Shown here piece after piece: positions 20,934 to 32,284 of a stretch of DNA of 64,000 bases. The notes under the pieces are model-generated. The model was not told the origin of the DNA. It did not search any database and worked only from the letters and a program-made list of their open reading frames with translations. This stretch comes from Aplectana chamaeleonis (lineage: Eukaryota > Nematoda > Chromadorea > Rhabditida > Cosmocercidae). Position 1 is the stretch's first letter; every line of letters begins with the position of its first letter. Where the stretch lies: contig JAPDOI010000954.1 in NCBI GenBank assembly GCA_029168955.1, positions 183,686 to 247,685 on the forward strand. Direction: 5' to 3'. The translations under genes and the position numbers were made by a program.

Positions 20934-21138
20934 GTCTGGAATCGTATCGAGCCGATGGTCGACCTGTGTGTGCCGCTACTACTATTCACGTGAGCGTTGC
21001 TGGAAGTTGCCGAGTGTCTTCAATTGGGCTTCACAGGCGAGGAACCGTGTGGCGGGTTCTGCAATTTCATCACCAACCTTAAAAAAGCCACCGTAACAGG
21101 TGAATTTCGGCCTATCTCGTCTCTGTGTTCCTGATACG

Positions 21139-22075
21139 ATGCCCGCCGCTCCCGCTGTCCCTTTCCAGATGGTGACCAGGAGGAAGTCGGCCAAAGAAGG
21201 CAAAGATGGAGGATGTTCGCAATCGCCGGATGGAATCGAGACGGCGTTGGAACAACTGCAGGCGGACAAGAAGGCCCCGGGATATTTAAAGGCTTTGTTT
21301 GTCCATTTATTTCGCGTGCAGAGCGAGTTCTCAGCGGTTCTGGCGAAGAACAAAGAGCTACAGGAGAAGGTAACAGCACTCAGCGCAGAAAACTCCGCAC
21401 TCAAGAGTGCGCTAGCGGACGCTGAGGCTAAGCTTTCTCCATCACCCGCCCAGCGAAGCTTCCCTGTTGCTGACAGTCGTGTGGTTAATGGTAGGCATAG
21501 TGTTGACGCTGAGGAGAAAGAGCGGTTGCGCTCCTTGGTTGTATCAGGACTGCCTGAATCTTCTAAGAAGCTGTCTATTGAGAGAACAAAGATGATTACT
21601 GTGTCGTAGAAGATGTGTTGAATCATTTGAGTGTAGAATGTATCCCTTGTATGGTTTATAGGCTAGGAAACCACAGGTTGATCGATCCCGTTTGTTGAAA
21701 GTTGTTATCCTTCTAGCTATTATCAGAGCCTGACGCTGCGTAGGGCTCCTCGACTGCGAACCTTCTCCCGTGACGGGGTCTTCATAAGGCCTTCGCTCAC
21801 AAAGGAAGAACTGGCACGCCGGCGAGAAGCTGCTATTGCGCGTCGATCAACTGCTAATGGTGCTCGCTCTAGCCCGCAGTCTTCTCAATTCAGTACACCT
21901 GTTACCCATCTTGGCAAGCTTCCTCACGATCCCAATAGGCTTGTTGATGATTCGAGCACGCTTGTTGCCGATTCGAGTTCACTAGTTGTTGATACTGCTA
22001 CATTTTCTGCTGTTCCAAATGCTACTGCTCCGGTGGCGGAAACGCGTAGGCTATCCTCGGGACGGATCTCGTAGT
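21139..22075 (+). pseudogene. CR1-like element ORF1 protein (coiled coil plus RRM-like region), frameshifted
   Basis: The first ATG in frame is at 21139 (PDTMPAAPAV context); the open frame extends upstream to 21100 without an ATG. The first part is charged, then a heptad-like coiled coil (KNKELQEKVTALSAENSALK, about 21345-21405) and RSLVVSGLPES at about 21530, which begins the nucleic-acid-binding part. The frame breaks near 21605. It can be followed in other frames through VYRLG at about 21655, then SRDGVFIRPSLTKEELARRR at about 21765-21825 and a Ser/Ala-rich tail ending at a TAG at about 22073. The VFIRPSLTKEEL word is common at the C-terminal side of ORF1 proteins in CR1/L2-type elements. 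Role: RNA-binding chaperone for the element RNA. Confidence 0.7.
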
Positions 22076-22080
22076 ATTTC

Positions 22081-22790
22081 ATGCTTTATAACAAATATAC
22101 GTTCTATTGCAAAAACAATGATTCTTTAGTAATTCTTTTACAGGATAAAAACACTGATATTATCGCGCTCACAGAAACGTGGCTCAAGGCTGGAATTGAA
22201 TTGGCGCCTCTGCTGGGGGACTGGAGTTCTCACTACGACATTCTCAGGTGTGACCGTAGTCGCAAGAGAGGAGGTGGGGTTGCATTGTTCGTTGGGAGGC
22301 TTTTTCGATAAGTCTGTTACGGACTCATATGAAATTTTATGTGCAGACGTGGAAGTAGGGCTCATTATTGTACGGTTCATTGTGGTTTATGGAGCTCCTA
22401 GTTGTACCGCGGTGATGACTGAACAGTTGAACGCAAGTATTAGTGATATGGTGTCCGTTAATTACCCCTGCATAACCACCGGCGACTTCAATTTCCCTGA
22501 CGTGCTATGGGAGGGCACCTATACCGCCAGTAGTTCTGTTTCCAGGAGTTTTTTTGAATGTGTGCTGCACTCATTCTCTGTCGCAGTATGTTAAATCGGA
22601 GACTTGTGGGGTAATATCCTAGATTTGGTGCTCTGCTCTGAAACTGATTTCGTGTCGAGTACAAGTGTCTTGCCTCCCTGGATCTCAGTGACCACTCCTT
22701 GGTTCAGTACAGGCTCAAGCTTCGTAATCAAAATACCATGAAAGAGATGAAAGAAATTTCAAGGCAGCTCGTTTTGACCTGATAAAGGAG
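22081..22790 (+). pseudogene. CR1-like element APE endonuclease domain, frameshifted
   Basis: NTDIIALTETWL (about 22146-22182) carries the ET metal-ligand motif. RKRGGGVALFV follows (22261-22296), then a frame change, then TTGDFNFPDVLWEG (about 22477-22520), the conserved GDFN motif. The segment to about 22790 covers the SDH-type region in broken form. The function would be nicking of target DNA for target-primed reverse transcription. Confidence 0.7.
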
Positions 22791-22800
22791 TACCTGATAA

Positions 22801-24862
22801 ATGTTGATTGGTATAGTTCTTTTTCAGTCAGAGGCTACGGTTAATGGAAAATACGAAATTTTAATTGCCATAATCCACCACTGCATTGAACTTTTTGTAC
22901 CGATGCACATGGTTCCTAGCGGTCACCGCAGGCTTCCCCCATACCTCAAGGCGTTTCAAGGGTTGCGCACAGATGCGTGGTTTGCTGCAAAAGAATATAA
23001 TACCACCGCTAGCTGGGCAAAGTTCAAGGACATAAATGGTAAGTTCGAACGCAAGCTTAAAAAGTACAACGATAGCATAAAGAAAGTCATCGAGTCGGAA
23101 GATAGGAATGCGTTTTACAAGCTTTTGAACTCCAGAATGCATGATAAAAAAACCATTGGGGCGCTTAAGACGTCTGACGGAAATATCCTCAGGGCTGATA
23201 GGGACAAGGCAGAACTTTTGGCAAATACTTTCGAACTGTCATTTTCAAGAGCTTCTTCACTGGACCAAGCAGGGCTGGTATCTCCGACCTTGGGGGTAAT
23301 GCAAGATTCCTGTTGCTTCTATAAGGAAGAAATTATAACTGAACTTGTGAAATGGCCAAACTCGTCTTCGAGAACGCCGGATGATATCCCTCTGATGTTC
23401 GTGAAGAAAGTCGCCCATGAAATAGCGGGGCCTCTAGAGTTCCTTTTCAACTTGGGCTTTATGACAAGTGAAGTTCCGAATCGATGGAAATTATCTTATG
23501 TCACTCCTCTTTCTAAAAAGGCGCCCTTCACAGAGCCTTCCAACTACAGACCAGTTAGTATAACGTCATTGTTCGCTAGGTTGTTCGAAAAAATGCTAAA
23601 GAAGAGAATAGGAGCACATCTCGAAAATTGTTCGGTTATTTCCCCCCATCAGCATGGCTTTCAAAAGGGTAAGTCAACTGTGACAGCTATGATTGAAGCC
23701 CTTAACAACTGGACGTCTCTTTTAGACCAAGGTAGTAATGTCGATGTTGTTTTTTTCGATTTCTCCAAGGCATTTGACAAAGTTCCACATCATAAACTAA
23801 TACAAAAACTAACAATGGTAGGCGTACACCCGCGCATAGTTTCTTGGATTGCCTCATTTTTGGAACAAAGGACCTTTTCGGTTCGAGTGAACACTTCGTA
23901 TTCGCAGAATCACCCAGTGTGTAGTGGAGTTCCGCAGGGTGGAGTTCTTTCACCGATTCTGTTCAGTATATACACGCACGAGCTGGGGGACCTATTAAGT
24001 GGATTTGGAGTAGATTTCTGTGCATTTGCAGACGATATAAAGATTTTTCGCCGGGCTGGCTCCAGGGAGGACATTGATGCAATTCAAAATGCAATAGACG
24101 CAATGGTGGTCTGGTCTCATGAATGGGATTTACCGTTATCGAAGGAAAAAACGAAAACTCTGCACCTGGGTTCTTCGAATAACTGTCATACTTACAATGT
24201 CGAAGGGACTGAGATCGAGAATGTCGAGCAGATCACTGACCTGGGATTTATCCTCACACGAAACCTCAGTTTTGACAAACACTGCGAATGGGTATCTGCC
24301 AGAGCAACCGTGGCCGTAAATAATATATTCAGGGGACTGGGGACAAGAAGCAGCGCGGTGCTACTTAGAGCCTACAAAACCTATGTTAGACCTATTCTTG
24401 AGTATGGGACACCGGTGTATTTTCCACACAAAAAGAAGAGCATAGTCAGACTTGAGAAGGTGCAAAACGGGTTCACAAGGAGGTTAATGATCAGGAAGCT
24501 TGGATTTTGCCATTATCAACAAATGCCATCTGCAGAAACCAGGAATAGTGAGCTCAACTTGCAATCTCTTTTGATAAGAAGAAAGTTTAATGACTTACTA
24601 CTGCTGCACAAAATCCTGTACAAACCGGACCTTGGTCTGCGGCCTGAGTGTATTATCGAGGTGAGAACATCAAGTACCAGGGGAGGAGCTTCAAAAATTC
24701 TACGCAAAAACTCGAACCTTAACTGCAGGCGCTTTTCTTTATTAATAGGGCGACTCCTGCATTTGAGCGGCTCCCGGGAGGCTCAAATCCATCCCTGTGA
24801 GTCATAAGGCGTTCAGGAAACTTGCAACTGAATACTTCGAGAACGAACCTGGTGAGCGCTAA
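22801..24862 (+). pseudogene. CR1-like element reverse transcriptase
   Basis: A long intact frame (22801-24807, 668 codons) plus a final out-of-frame stretch to a stop at about 24862 (HKAFRKLATEYFENEPGER). Motifs in order: NYRPVSITS, HQHGFQKGKST, FDFSKAFDKVPHHKL, GVPQGGVLSPILFSIY, CAFADDIKIF (the FADD catalytic pair at 24025-24036), the thumb region and the C-terminal domain with YVRPILEYGTPVY and KVQNGFTRR. These are typical of CR1/jockey-type RTs. The apparent ATG at 22801 is internal; the upstream DLIKEYLINVDWY segment in another frame belongs to the same protein, so one frameshift lies just after 22830. Confidence 0.85.
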
Positions 24863-25080
24863 TCCCTCACGGAGCAGTCACTTCTACTCTCGCCATTACG
24901 GGCTATGCGTATATCTGCTTTGCATCCATTGCTTTATCTGACCGAAATACTGGTAGTTTTTCCCTCGCTGTTACTAGATGTTTTTTTGTTGGTGATTTCG
25001 TATATGAGCTGTTAATTGCACATAAGTCTGGTCCGCATGCTTATGTAAATAAATATATATAATATATATATATATCATAC

Positions 25081-25850
25081 CAAACACACCAAAGGACGGT
25101 ACTCTCGAGTACCTACCTATCCATCTCCCTCCTAAAACCTCTATATCTCTTTTTAATATCTATATCCCTCCTACCACGTCCTGTCCCCAATCTTATGACC
25201 CTATTCCCTCACTCAAGCAGTTGTACTACTGCTCCCTTTCACCCTCTGTTGTCTTCGCAGGCGATTTCAATGCTCATACATTCTACTCGTCGCTTGACAC
25301 TGACACTCCGTCAAAGGTCTTATCTTAATCTTTGCCTTGCAGACTGGCGCTTGTTCAGGGAGGTGGCACTTCGCCATGTGGATGACTACCCATGGAATGG
25401 AAACGTGCACCAGAAAGAGCGTCACTTGACGGACGCGATTCGCAAGGCAATGAAAGCCGCCATTCCGGAGGGCCGAGTTAAGACCTTCTTTCCCAATGTC
25501 ACCAGGGAAATCTTGGAAGATAAGGACAAGGGATGCAAAGAGTGGCAGATCACATGGATCCGACCATTGCTGAGCTGGATAGCGAGATTAAGCGAGATTT
25601 GGACAAGCACAAGAAGGAGTGTTGGGAGGAATTCACGGAGAAGATGAATTTCAAGAGTGATGGAGCGTCAACTTGGAAAGTTCTAAAGAAGATCTCGGGC
25701 AAGAGCACCTCCACCAACTACTCTACGATCGAGTTCGAGAATAGAGTTTTCAAATCAGGAAAGGAGGCTGCAACTGCTCTCGGAAAGAATTTTTTCATAA
25801 CTCAGGCGAAGAGGGAAACAGAATCGAGTGACTGTTTGAGAGCTCTGTAA
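25081..25850 (+). pseudogene. Copy A endonuclease remainder and inter-domain region
   Basis: The host element resumes with the LSLFNIYIPPTTSCP-like segment and AGDFNAH (25256-25276), the conserved endonuclease motif. After a deletion removing the SDH-type end of the domain, QRSYLNLCLADW is found and the linker continues over 25340-25850 in two frames. Copy B keeps the deleted part (39531-40211). Confidence 0.7.
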
Positions 25851-25879
25851 GTTGCCACACATGAACGAAGCAGAAGCAA

Positions 25880-27660
25880 AAGACGCCTGCGCAGATTGAA
25901 AAGGTGGTAAGAGAGATGCGCAAGTCGAAGGCTGTAGGGCCGGATGGCATTAGTCCAGCGATCTTGAAGAAACTGCCGACTGGGATTATGCCAATCCTGG
26001 CTGACGTCATCAACATCCTTTCGCACGTGCATCGTACCCCAAGACTGGAAAATGGCAAGCGTCGTTCCGTTGCCTGGGGCAGGTAAATCACCATAGACGG
26101 CTAAGGGATACAGGCCAATAAGTCTGTTATCACCAATCGCAAAGGTCGCTGAGAAAGTGGTCGTCAAGGAGCTGGCCGAGCATAATAACAATCAGCAGCA
26201 CCAGCATGGATTCCGCAAATCACACTCTACCACCTCGGCGCTGCTGGAGATTGTGAGCTATGTTTTGGATGGTTTCAACGCCGCAAGCCTCAACGCACTG
26301 TTGGAGTAGCCCTGGACCTCACGAAGGCGTTTGACACTGTCAACTTGGGCATACTGTCTGAGAAGCTATTGAGGTCCACCATCCCGCCTTGGCAGAAGCG
26401 ATGGATTACAGCACTCATCAAAGGGCGCCGAGCAAAAGTGCTGTTTCAGGGACATGTCTCTAATAGCATCCCGATCGCTGCCGGTGTCCCTCAAGGAGGA
26501 GTCATATCGCCTGCTCTGTTCAGTCTTTACCTGGAAGATTTGCCCGTCCCCCAAGTGACATCAAAGTCGTTGCGTATGCGGATGACATCACCATCTTGTG
26601 CCGGGACAGAGACATTAATGTAGCTGCACGCAAGATCAATAGCTACCTCATCGTTCTGAAGAACTTTCTCGATGATATGATGCTCACTGTCTCTGCCGCT
26701 AAATCATCTGTATCAGTTTTCTCCACTGACCCTAAGGAACACTGCGCTCACCCCGTTGTGAATTGGGAAGACGCTCGTCTGCCCGCTGCACGTTTTCCTA
26801 AGCTGCTCGGCCTAGTATTGGATCCTTCGTTGAGGTCCCACAAGAATACTGAGCAGAAACAGGCTACACTGAAAGCAAAGCTCAACGTCCTACGAGCTCT
26901 GGGAGGAACGTCGTGGGGAAGTAGCAAGGAGACAATTTTGACCACCTAAAAGGCAATATTGCAGCCGGCGTTGGAGTACGCTGCACCGGTATGGCAGCAC
27001 ATGATATCGCATTCATCGTGGACAAAGATGAAGCGAGTCCAAAATGCTGCTCTTCGGATTGCCACAGGGTGTGCTAAAAGCACCCCAGTGGAACATCTTC
27101 ATGCTGAAGCCCGAATTCTGCCAGTTAAGGAGCACTGCCAACTCCAAGCGCAGCAACTGGTTATTAAAATTGTCAAGCAGCCTGACCACCCATTAAGAAG
27201 GATCATGAATCCCGTGAGAGAGAGACATATCAGAAGGCCTTTTACGGATGCTCCCGAGAAAGTTAATATACAAAGATGGACGGACTCCCAACTGGATCGT
27301 CTGCGTCTTTTACGTGCGGAGCACACCAAGTTCGTCAAGGGATCCCACTTGAGGTAGGATGACCGTCAATCCCCATATTGGGGTCGCACCACCCATAGTC
27401 CAGCGACACCGAGATGGAACTCGGTAGGCGGGCTAGAGAGGTACCCTTGCCTCGTTACGCTGCGGTCATTCCCCTATGCTGATGTCATTCTTGCATAAGA
27501 TCGATCGCAGTAAGCCGGACGAAGTGCCCGGACTGTATTATGCCGTGGCCACACAACTGAACACCTATTCGAGATGCCCAAAGAAGGCCTACCACTCTTA
27601 CAACAATGCGGATTTGTGGACGGAGGATCCGGTTTCAGTCGCCCGTTTCTTGAACCTTTG
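25880..27660 (+). pseudogene. Copy A reverse transcriptase and C-terminus
   Basis: Segments in successive frames: SKAVGPDGISPAILK (25926-25970), the HGFRKSHSTTSALLE region (26205-26250), VALDLTKAFDTV (about 26306-26341), GVPQGGVISPALFSLYLEDL (26484-26541), YADD (26574-26585), LRALGGTSWG, and LEYAAPVWQ through GCAKSTPVEHLH (26971-27100). Beyond the stop at 27357 a diverged tail ends with DLWTEDPVSVARFLNL and TGA at about 27661. At least four frame changes and one in-frame stop (26947) disable it. Confidence 0.8.
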
Positions 27661-28144
27661 ACCACAAAGAAACGCCTTCCTGCGGCTGCAAAGAGAAGAA
27701 GAAGGAGGAAGCCAATCTGGGGCGCCCACACCAGGAAGCCACTTTTGGCACGCCCCTTTACGATCTTTCGAGAGCTGAACAGTGGCGAGATCAGTGATGA
27801 TTTCCGATCAATAGCCCGTTCTTTTCCCTCATTCTCCAGCCTCCTCTTTATTTCAGGTCGGCTCGCATCCATAGGTTGCAAATGACGGAAGTTACAAGCC
27901 TCCGGACAACTCGTCCACCGTAGCGCTTCCCGCAGCTCCCAAGCTTTCGAGGAGCCACAACTCCGTTCTCAAGGGGGCCTTGTACGACTAGAGAGAACAT
28001 GATTGGAATCAGCGTGAGACCATTTGCAAGATAAGAAGGGAAACAAGAAAATCGGATTTTGAGGTTGGACTGTGCCTTTAGGAGTGGTCCCCCAAACCCG
28101 AGGATCAAAAGGAGGAGAAGGTTCAAATTACGAGTACATCGCTG

Positions 28145-28595
28145 ACAACTGGCGGGTAGATCGCTGATAACTGGCGAGGTGGATCGATGATAACTGCCGG
28201 GCGGATCACTGGTTACTGGCGGGCGGATCGCTGGCTACTGGCGGGCGGATCGCGCTGGCTACTGGCGGGAGGATCGCCTGGCTACTGCCGGGCAGATCGC
28301 TGGCTACCGGCGGGCGGATGGCTAGCTACTGGCGGGCGGATCGCTTTGGCTACTGGCGGGCGCATCGCTGGCTACTGGCAGGCGGATCGCTGGCTACTGG
28401 CGGGCGAGATCGCTGGCTCCTGGCGGTGGATCGCTGGCTACTGCCAGGGCAGATCGCTGGCTACCGGCGGGCGAATGGCTGGCTACTGGCGGGCGGATCG
28501 CTGGCTACTGGCGGGCGGATCGCTGGCTACTGGCGGGCGGATGGCGGGGGGATGTCGATCCGCCCGCCAAAAAGCCAACGATCCGCCCGCACCCC
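28145..28595 (+). repeat. GGCGGGCGGATCGCTGGCTACT minisatellite, 22-bp unit
   Basis: About 18-20 units of the form GCTACTGGCGGGCGGATCGC (with flanking GG/TG), most 21-23 bp long, run from about 28145 to 28550. Two inverted words (CGATCCGCCCGC) follow at 28556-28590. The plus-strand frames giving GYWRADRWLLAGG-type peptides are artefacts. It shares its core with 17270-17640. Confidence 0.9.
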
Positions 28596-28629
28596 TATGC
28601 TGATTACCCATCGTTGGAAAACGTGATGG

Positions 28630-29205
28630 CAAATCCGCGACTTTTGATGATTTCCGTAGTCGAAACGATTGATATGACTCATCTTGTTGTTTTGGGGGTT
28701 ATTTGAAACGATGAGCACGAATCTGGTTTCACCGTTTATCGATTTTTGACAGATTACGGTAGATTATGGTGGAGTTAACGGTAGCTTGGTCAAAGTCTCA
28801 AATTTGACTCAAACACTTGTGTACAGGGTTATTCGGGGGTGGTGAATACGAGATTTAACATCCATTGTCGATTTTCGAAATACTAGAGGCAGGTTTGCTC
28901 CCTAATTGGCATGGTACGTACCGTAAAGTACAGTAAACTTCGGAATTTTGAAAAACAGACTCCAGATTCGGGTTCACCACCCTAGATTACACCCACATAC
29001 AAGTTTTGAGCCAAATTCGATTTTTTTCAAAACACCCCAAAAATTTTATGAGGCTTACTTTGCCGCCAAGCCTGAAAAACGCGTTCAACTTTTTACAGAG
29101 TGGTTTGAGACAGCTGCGAAGACCATAATCCAGATTCTACGCCAGAAACGGCTGTAGAAAAGTTTATTTTATCCGGAATGTTCAGGCTGACTAAAAGCGG
29201 TTTCC
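28630..29205. mobile_element. Right arm of the TIR-type repeat next to the minisatellite
   Basis: TTGACAGATTACGGTAGATT, TCGATTTTTTTCAAAACACCC and neighbouring words match 54545-54700 in the same order. The right tip (29085-29205: GACAGCTGCGAAGACCATAA and GCGGTTTCCTTGTTAGC) is the reverse complement of the left tip at 16795-16925. Together with the array at 28145 it mirrors the arrangement at 16795-17640. Confidence 0.6.
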
Positions 29206-29825
29206 TTGTTAGCATTTTCGAAATTGAGTACAAAATAAATTCTCCTCCGGGACACGATCGGATGCAAATGGAACCTCTTGTTCCTGTGGTTGCCCCTAGG
29301 ATTTGCGCTTAACGAAAAACCCATTTCCGATCGATGATCTTCCTCGTGAAGCTTCTTTGAACCCTTCCTAGTTTTTGAATGAACATCCGCTCATGCGGCG
29401 CATGAACCGCAGGTCCCCATACTCCAACAAAGCGGACGTAAAATCTTACATGCTCTAGTCAGAAGCTGTGGATTATTTGAAAGTCACGACTTGCGGATAG
29501 AGTTGTCATTGTTAATTGTGTACAATTTCACATATCCTTATACTTAAAGCAGTTATGTCCCGATGTGTGTGTGTGTGTGTGTATGTGTGTGCATGTGTCC
29601 CGCATATCTTAGGAAGATGGCCGATCAAAACTTGTATGAAAATGGTACCAACATTTAGGTGGAGTGCGACATTTATCGATTACCAAAAAAATCAGCCCGA
29701 GTCACCTCTTACGTGCCTCCAGGGCAGCCGAGATTTGTCCGTGGAGCGCACTTTTGGCCGTGGGTCATGATAACTTCTGCGAGTCGTCTAGCGATGCAAA
29801 AAATGCAGGAGCGTCATAAAAGGGT
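29206..29825. other. No gene; (TG)n at 29561-29600
   Basis: A GTGTGTGTGTGTGTGTATGTGTGTG microsatellite-like run is the only clear feature. The sequence 29640-29825 leads into the 42-bp array. No domain was recognised. Confidence 0.5.
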
Positions 29826-29827
29826 GC

Positions 29828-30795
29828 AGGACCCCGGTGAGGGTGTGCAAGAAGTCGCATAGAAAGTGTGTGCAGGACCCTAATCGGGTGTGCAGGACGT
29901 CATAGAAAGTGCGCAGGCCCTAAGTAGGAATGTGCAGGACCCCAGCGGAGGTGTGCAGGACGTCATAGAAAGGTGTGGGAGGACCCCAGTGGGGTGTGCA
30001 GGGCGTCATGGAAGGGGGTGTGCAGGACCCCAGCGGAAGGTGGTGCAGGACGTCATAGAAAGTGTGGAGGACCCCGGTGGGGTGTGCAGGGCGTCATGGA
30101 AAGTGTGCAGGACCCCAGCGGAAGTGTGCAGGACGTCGTAGAAAGTGTGCAGGACCCCAGTGGGGAGTATGCACGACGTCATAAGAAAGTGTACAGGACC
30201 CCCGGTGGAAGTGTGCAGGACATCATAGAAAAATGTGCCGAGGTCTCCAGCGGAGGTGTGCAGGACGTCATTGAAAGTGTACAGGACCCCAAAAGGAAGT
30301 GTGCAGGACGTCATAGAAATTGTGTGCAGGACCCCAGCGGGAGGTGGTGCGGGACATCGTAAGAAAATGTGCAGGACCCCAGAGGAAGTGTGCAGGACGT
30401 CATAGAAAGTGTGCAGGACCCGGTGGAAGTGCGCAGGACATCATAGAAAATGTGCAGGTCCCCAGCGGGAGGTGGTGCAGGACGTCTTATAGAAATTGTT
30501 CAGGACCCCAGCTGGGTGTGTGCAGGACATAACAGAAAATGTGCAGGTCCTGAGTAGGAGTGCGCAGGACGATCATTGAATGTGTGCAAGGACCCCAACG
30601 CGAGTGTGCAGCACGTCACAGATGGTGTGCAGGACCCCAAATGGTATTTGAGGTGCAGGACGTCATAGAGAGGGTGCGCAGGTCCCCAGTGGGAGTGTGC
30701 AGGGCGTCATAGAAAATGCACCCAGGTCACGAGTGGGAGTGTGCAGGTCATCAAAAAGTTAGCAGGACCGCAGTGGGAGTGTGCAGGACGTTACC
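29828..30795 (+). repeat. 42-bp tandem array made of two 21-bp halves
   Basis: Typical halves are GTGTGCAGGACGTCATAGAA(A) and GTGTGCAGGACCCCAGCGGA(A), together 42 bp, repeated some 20 times with small indels and growing divergence to the right. The frames with VQDPSG/VQDVIES peptides (14 residues per unit) are artefacts of a unit length divisible by three. Related arrays: 5705, 42065, 43000, 44630 and 55745. Confidence 0.95.
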
Positions 30796-30799
30796 AAGA

Positions 30800-31120
30800 G
30801 TGAAGAATTTGAAAAAGGTTTTTAAATTTTTAATGCTAAATCTTAACCTTTTTGTGGAGAAGAAAACAGATTAGAAAACTTTGAGATTTTGAGAAGCGTG
30901 CGACGCGTTTCGAGATTGACGCAAGAACTCCTGAGACATTTTCTTGCCAGTTTTAGGAAACAAGCAGCAGGTCCCACTTCCGCCACCTTCTCCTGTTCGC
31001 CACTCATTGCAACCGCTCCAGTCATTTCGATTCCCTAACTTCCAAAAACCAGTTTTTATAATATGTTGCAAGTCTGAGCTTATCAAAATCTGCACCACAA
31101 AAATATAAACAACCACCTAC
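30800..31120. other. No gene recognised
   Basis: AT-rich spacer between the tandem array and the Tourist-like MITE. Two overlapping minus-strand frames are short and have no domain. Confidence 0.45.
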
Positions 31121-31123
31121 TAA

Positions 31124-31753
31124 GGCCCCGGTCGCATAGTTGGATGAGCCGACGCCTCCAGCCCGGTCAATACACACACAAAATGCATTGGAAATGGGAT
31201 GCAAAAATCACTCGGTGTATCCCCCGCACCCCCAACGCTTTAACACCCCCAACACCCACCCGGTCGATACGTATGAACAACATGGTGAGAGGTGGAAGCT
31301 GAAAGAAAAATCACTCGAGTGTATCCCCCGCTCCCCGCACTTTGCCCAACACCCCCGCACCCCGGAAGTCGATACGTATGTTTTAAAATGATGGAGTGAG
31401 GTTGAAATCACTCAATGTATCCGACGCGGTCGATATCCATGCAATACGTGGATAACGGCGGATGAGAAAATCACCGGGTGGGTGGGTCGATGATAAAACA
31501 TTGCGTATCACTAGAAAGCTAACCTTACTGCTACCTCCGTGACTTCACCATACTCGCCTTCACTATTTCTCTGAACAGGTGCAATCCTGTTCGCCACGTA
31601 ATCATCGTCATATCTAGTTGGATGCATCAAGTGATTTTCTCAACCTCACTCCATCATTTTAAACATACGTATCGACCGGGGTGGTGTTGGGGGTGTTAGA
31701 GGGGGTGCAGAAGGGGGATGCAGATGCAAATAGCACCAACTATGACCGGGGCC
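31124..31753. mobile_element. Tourist-like MITE with TAA target duplication
   Basis: GGCCCCGGTCGCATAGTTGG at 31124 pairs with CCAACTATGACCGGGGCC ending at 31753, one base being extra in the left arm. TAA flanks both sides (31121-31123, 31754-31756). The interior has repeated CGATACGTATG/CATACGTATCGACC and CCCCC-rich words and no transposase. TIRs beginning GGCC with a TWA duplication indicate PIF/Harbinger. Related: 6389-6848 and fragments at 50645-50800. Confidence 0.8.
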
Positions 31754-31756
31754 TAA

Positions 31757-32280
31757 TTTCATTCATTGAGAACAAGAAGGGCATGACGTTGGTGAACTAG
31801 AGAGGAAACACCATATAAAATGAGAATGCGTTTGTCCTTATCATGATAGAGACGGTAAAGCGAGATTAATAGAGCTTGTGAACTCTACAAATTGGAAGAA
31901 AGGGCCGGTGGGTAGCGACGTACTCTGCCAATTCGAGGACTTGATGCTTCGGCAAGCGGCCTTTATCACGCTTGAGCGCATTATCATAAGGCACTCAAAT
32001 TCACCTTTAGCGCCGTCATGAAAGCTTATCCGCGCAAAGGGTGAATTTGCTGAGCGGACGGATATCAGGTCAGCGCAAAAGCGTGGGCAAAATACCGCCT
32101 GCGCTAACATGTTAATGCATATCAGTTGTTGAGCGGCTGGATACCACTCAGCGCAACAAGGGTGAAATGACCGCCGTTGCTGGGCATCTCAGAAATTTCT
32201 AAACAAATGAAAACATCCCAGCGAAAACATGATAACACGAATAATCACGTCTCGAAATGTGATCACGTCTCAATGTGTTT
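31757..32280. other. No gene recognised
   Basis: GAGCGGAC/CAGCGCAA words recur at 31960-32165 but without a fixed period. No domain or RNA was seen. Confidence 0.35.
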
Positions 32281-32284
32281 TACT

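Larger units (their letters stand above)
20912..25050 (+). mobile_element. CR1-like non-LTR retrotransposon with an SL1-like 5' end
   Basis: The element starts at 20912 with a 22-nt sequence matching the nematode SL1 spliced-leader exon at 20 of 22 positions (differences at 10 and 15). ORF1 (21139 to about 22072) and ORF2 with APE endonuclease (about 22085-22790) and reverse transcriptase (to about 24862) follow. The 3' end is an A/T-rich tail (TAAATAAATATATA) merging into TA repeats. Both flanks are (TA)n: left 20893-20911, right to about 25075, followed by CATACC. The target duplication is therefore hard to define, but the host element resumes in register by comparison with copy B. About 4.1 kb, full length at the 5' end, several frameshifts. 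Confidence 0.85.
20276..27703 (+). mobile_element. Non-LTR retrotransposon copy A (2A/PHD/APE/RT family), itself interrupted
   Basis: GGAGGAAGCC flanks both ends (20266-20275 and 27704-27713), a 10-bp target duplication. The 5' end GCTGCCGAGATG is shared with copy B (40768 on the minus strand), so the copy is full length. Order: short leader, 2A-like motif, PHD-like finger, APE endonuclease, reverse transcriptase, C-terminal region and an (AGAA/GAA)n tail at 27690-27703. The CR1-like element at 20912 to about 25050 is inserted in the endonuclease region. Without that insertion the copy is about 3.3 kb. Several frameshifts, stops and at least one deletion make it inactive. It belongs broadly to the jockey/CR1 group of APE-type elements; the exact clade is uncertain. 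Confidence 0.85.
20141..28080. mobile_element. Outer small TIR element, split by a nested retrotransposon
   Basis: TAAAGGCACAGTCCAA at 20141-20156 is repeated as its exact reverse complement at 28065-28080; the outer TA on each side would be the TA duplication of a Tc1/mariner-type insertion. Removing the retrotransposon at 20276-27703 leaves about 500 bp, made of 20141-20275 and 27704-28080, with no transposase. The interpretation as one element split by nesting is an inference from the TIR match and from the fact that the inner insertion has its own intact target duplication. Confidence 0.65.

Noticed and set aside
25195..27357. Independent retrotransposon starting at 25081
   Set aside because: Comparison with copy B shows it is the 3' continuation of the element that starts at 20276, split by the SL1-headed element.
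28187..28603. 138-codon GYWRADRWLLAGG repeat protein
   Set aside because: Translation of a 22-bp minisatellite with GC-rich composition; the frame is broken by irregular unit lengths.
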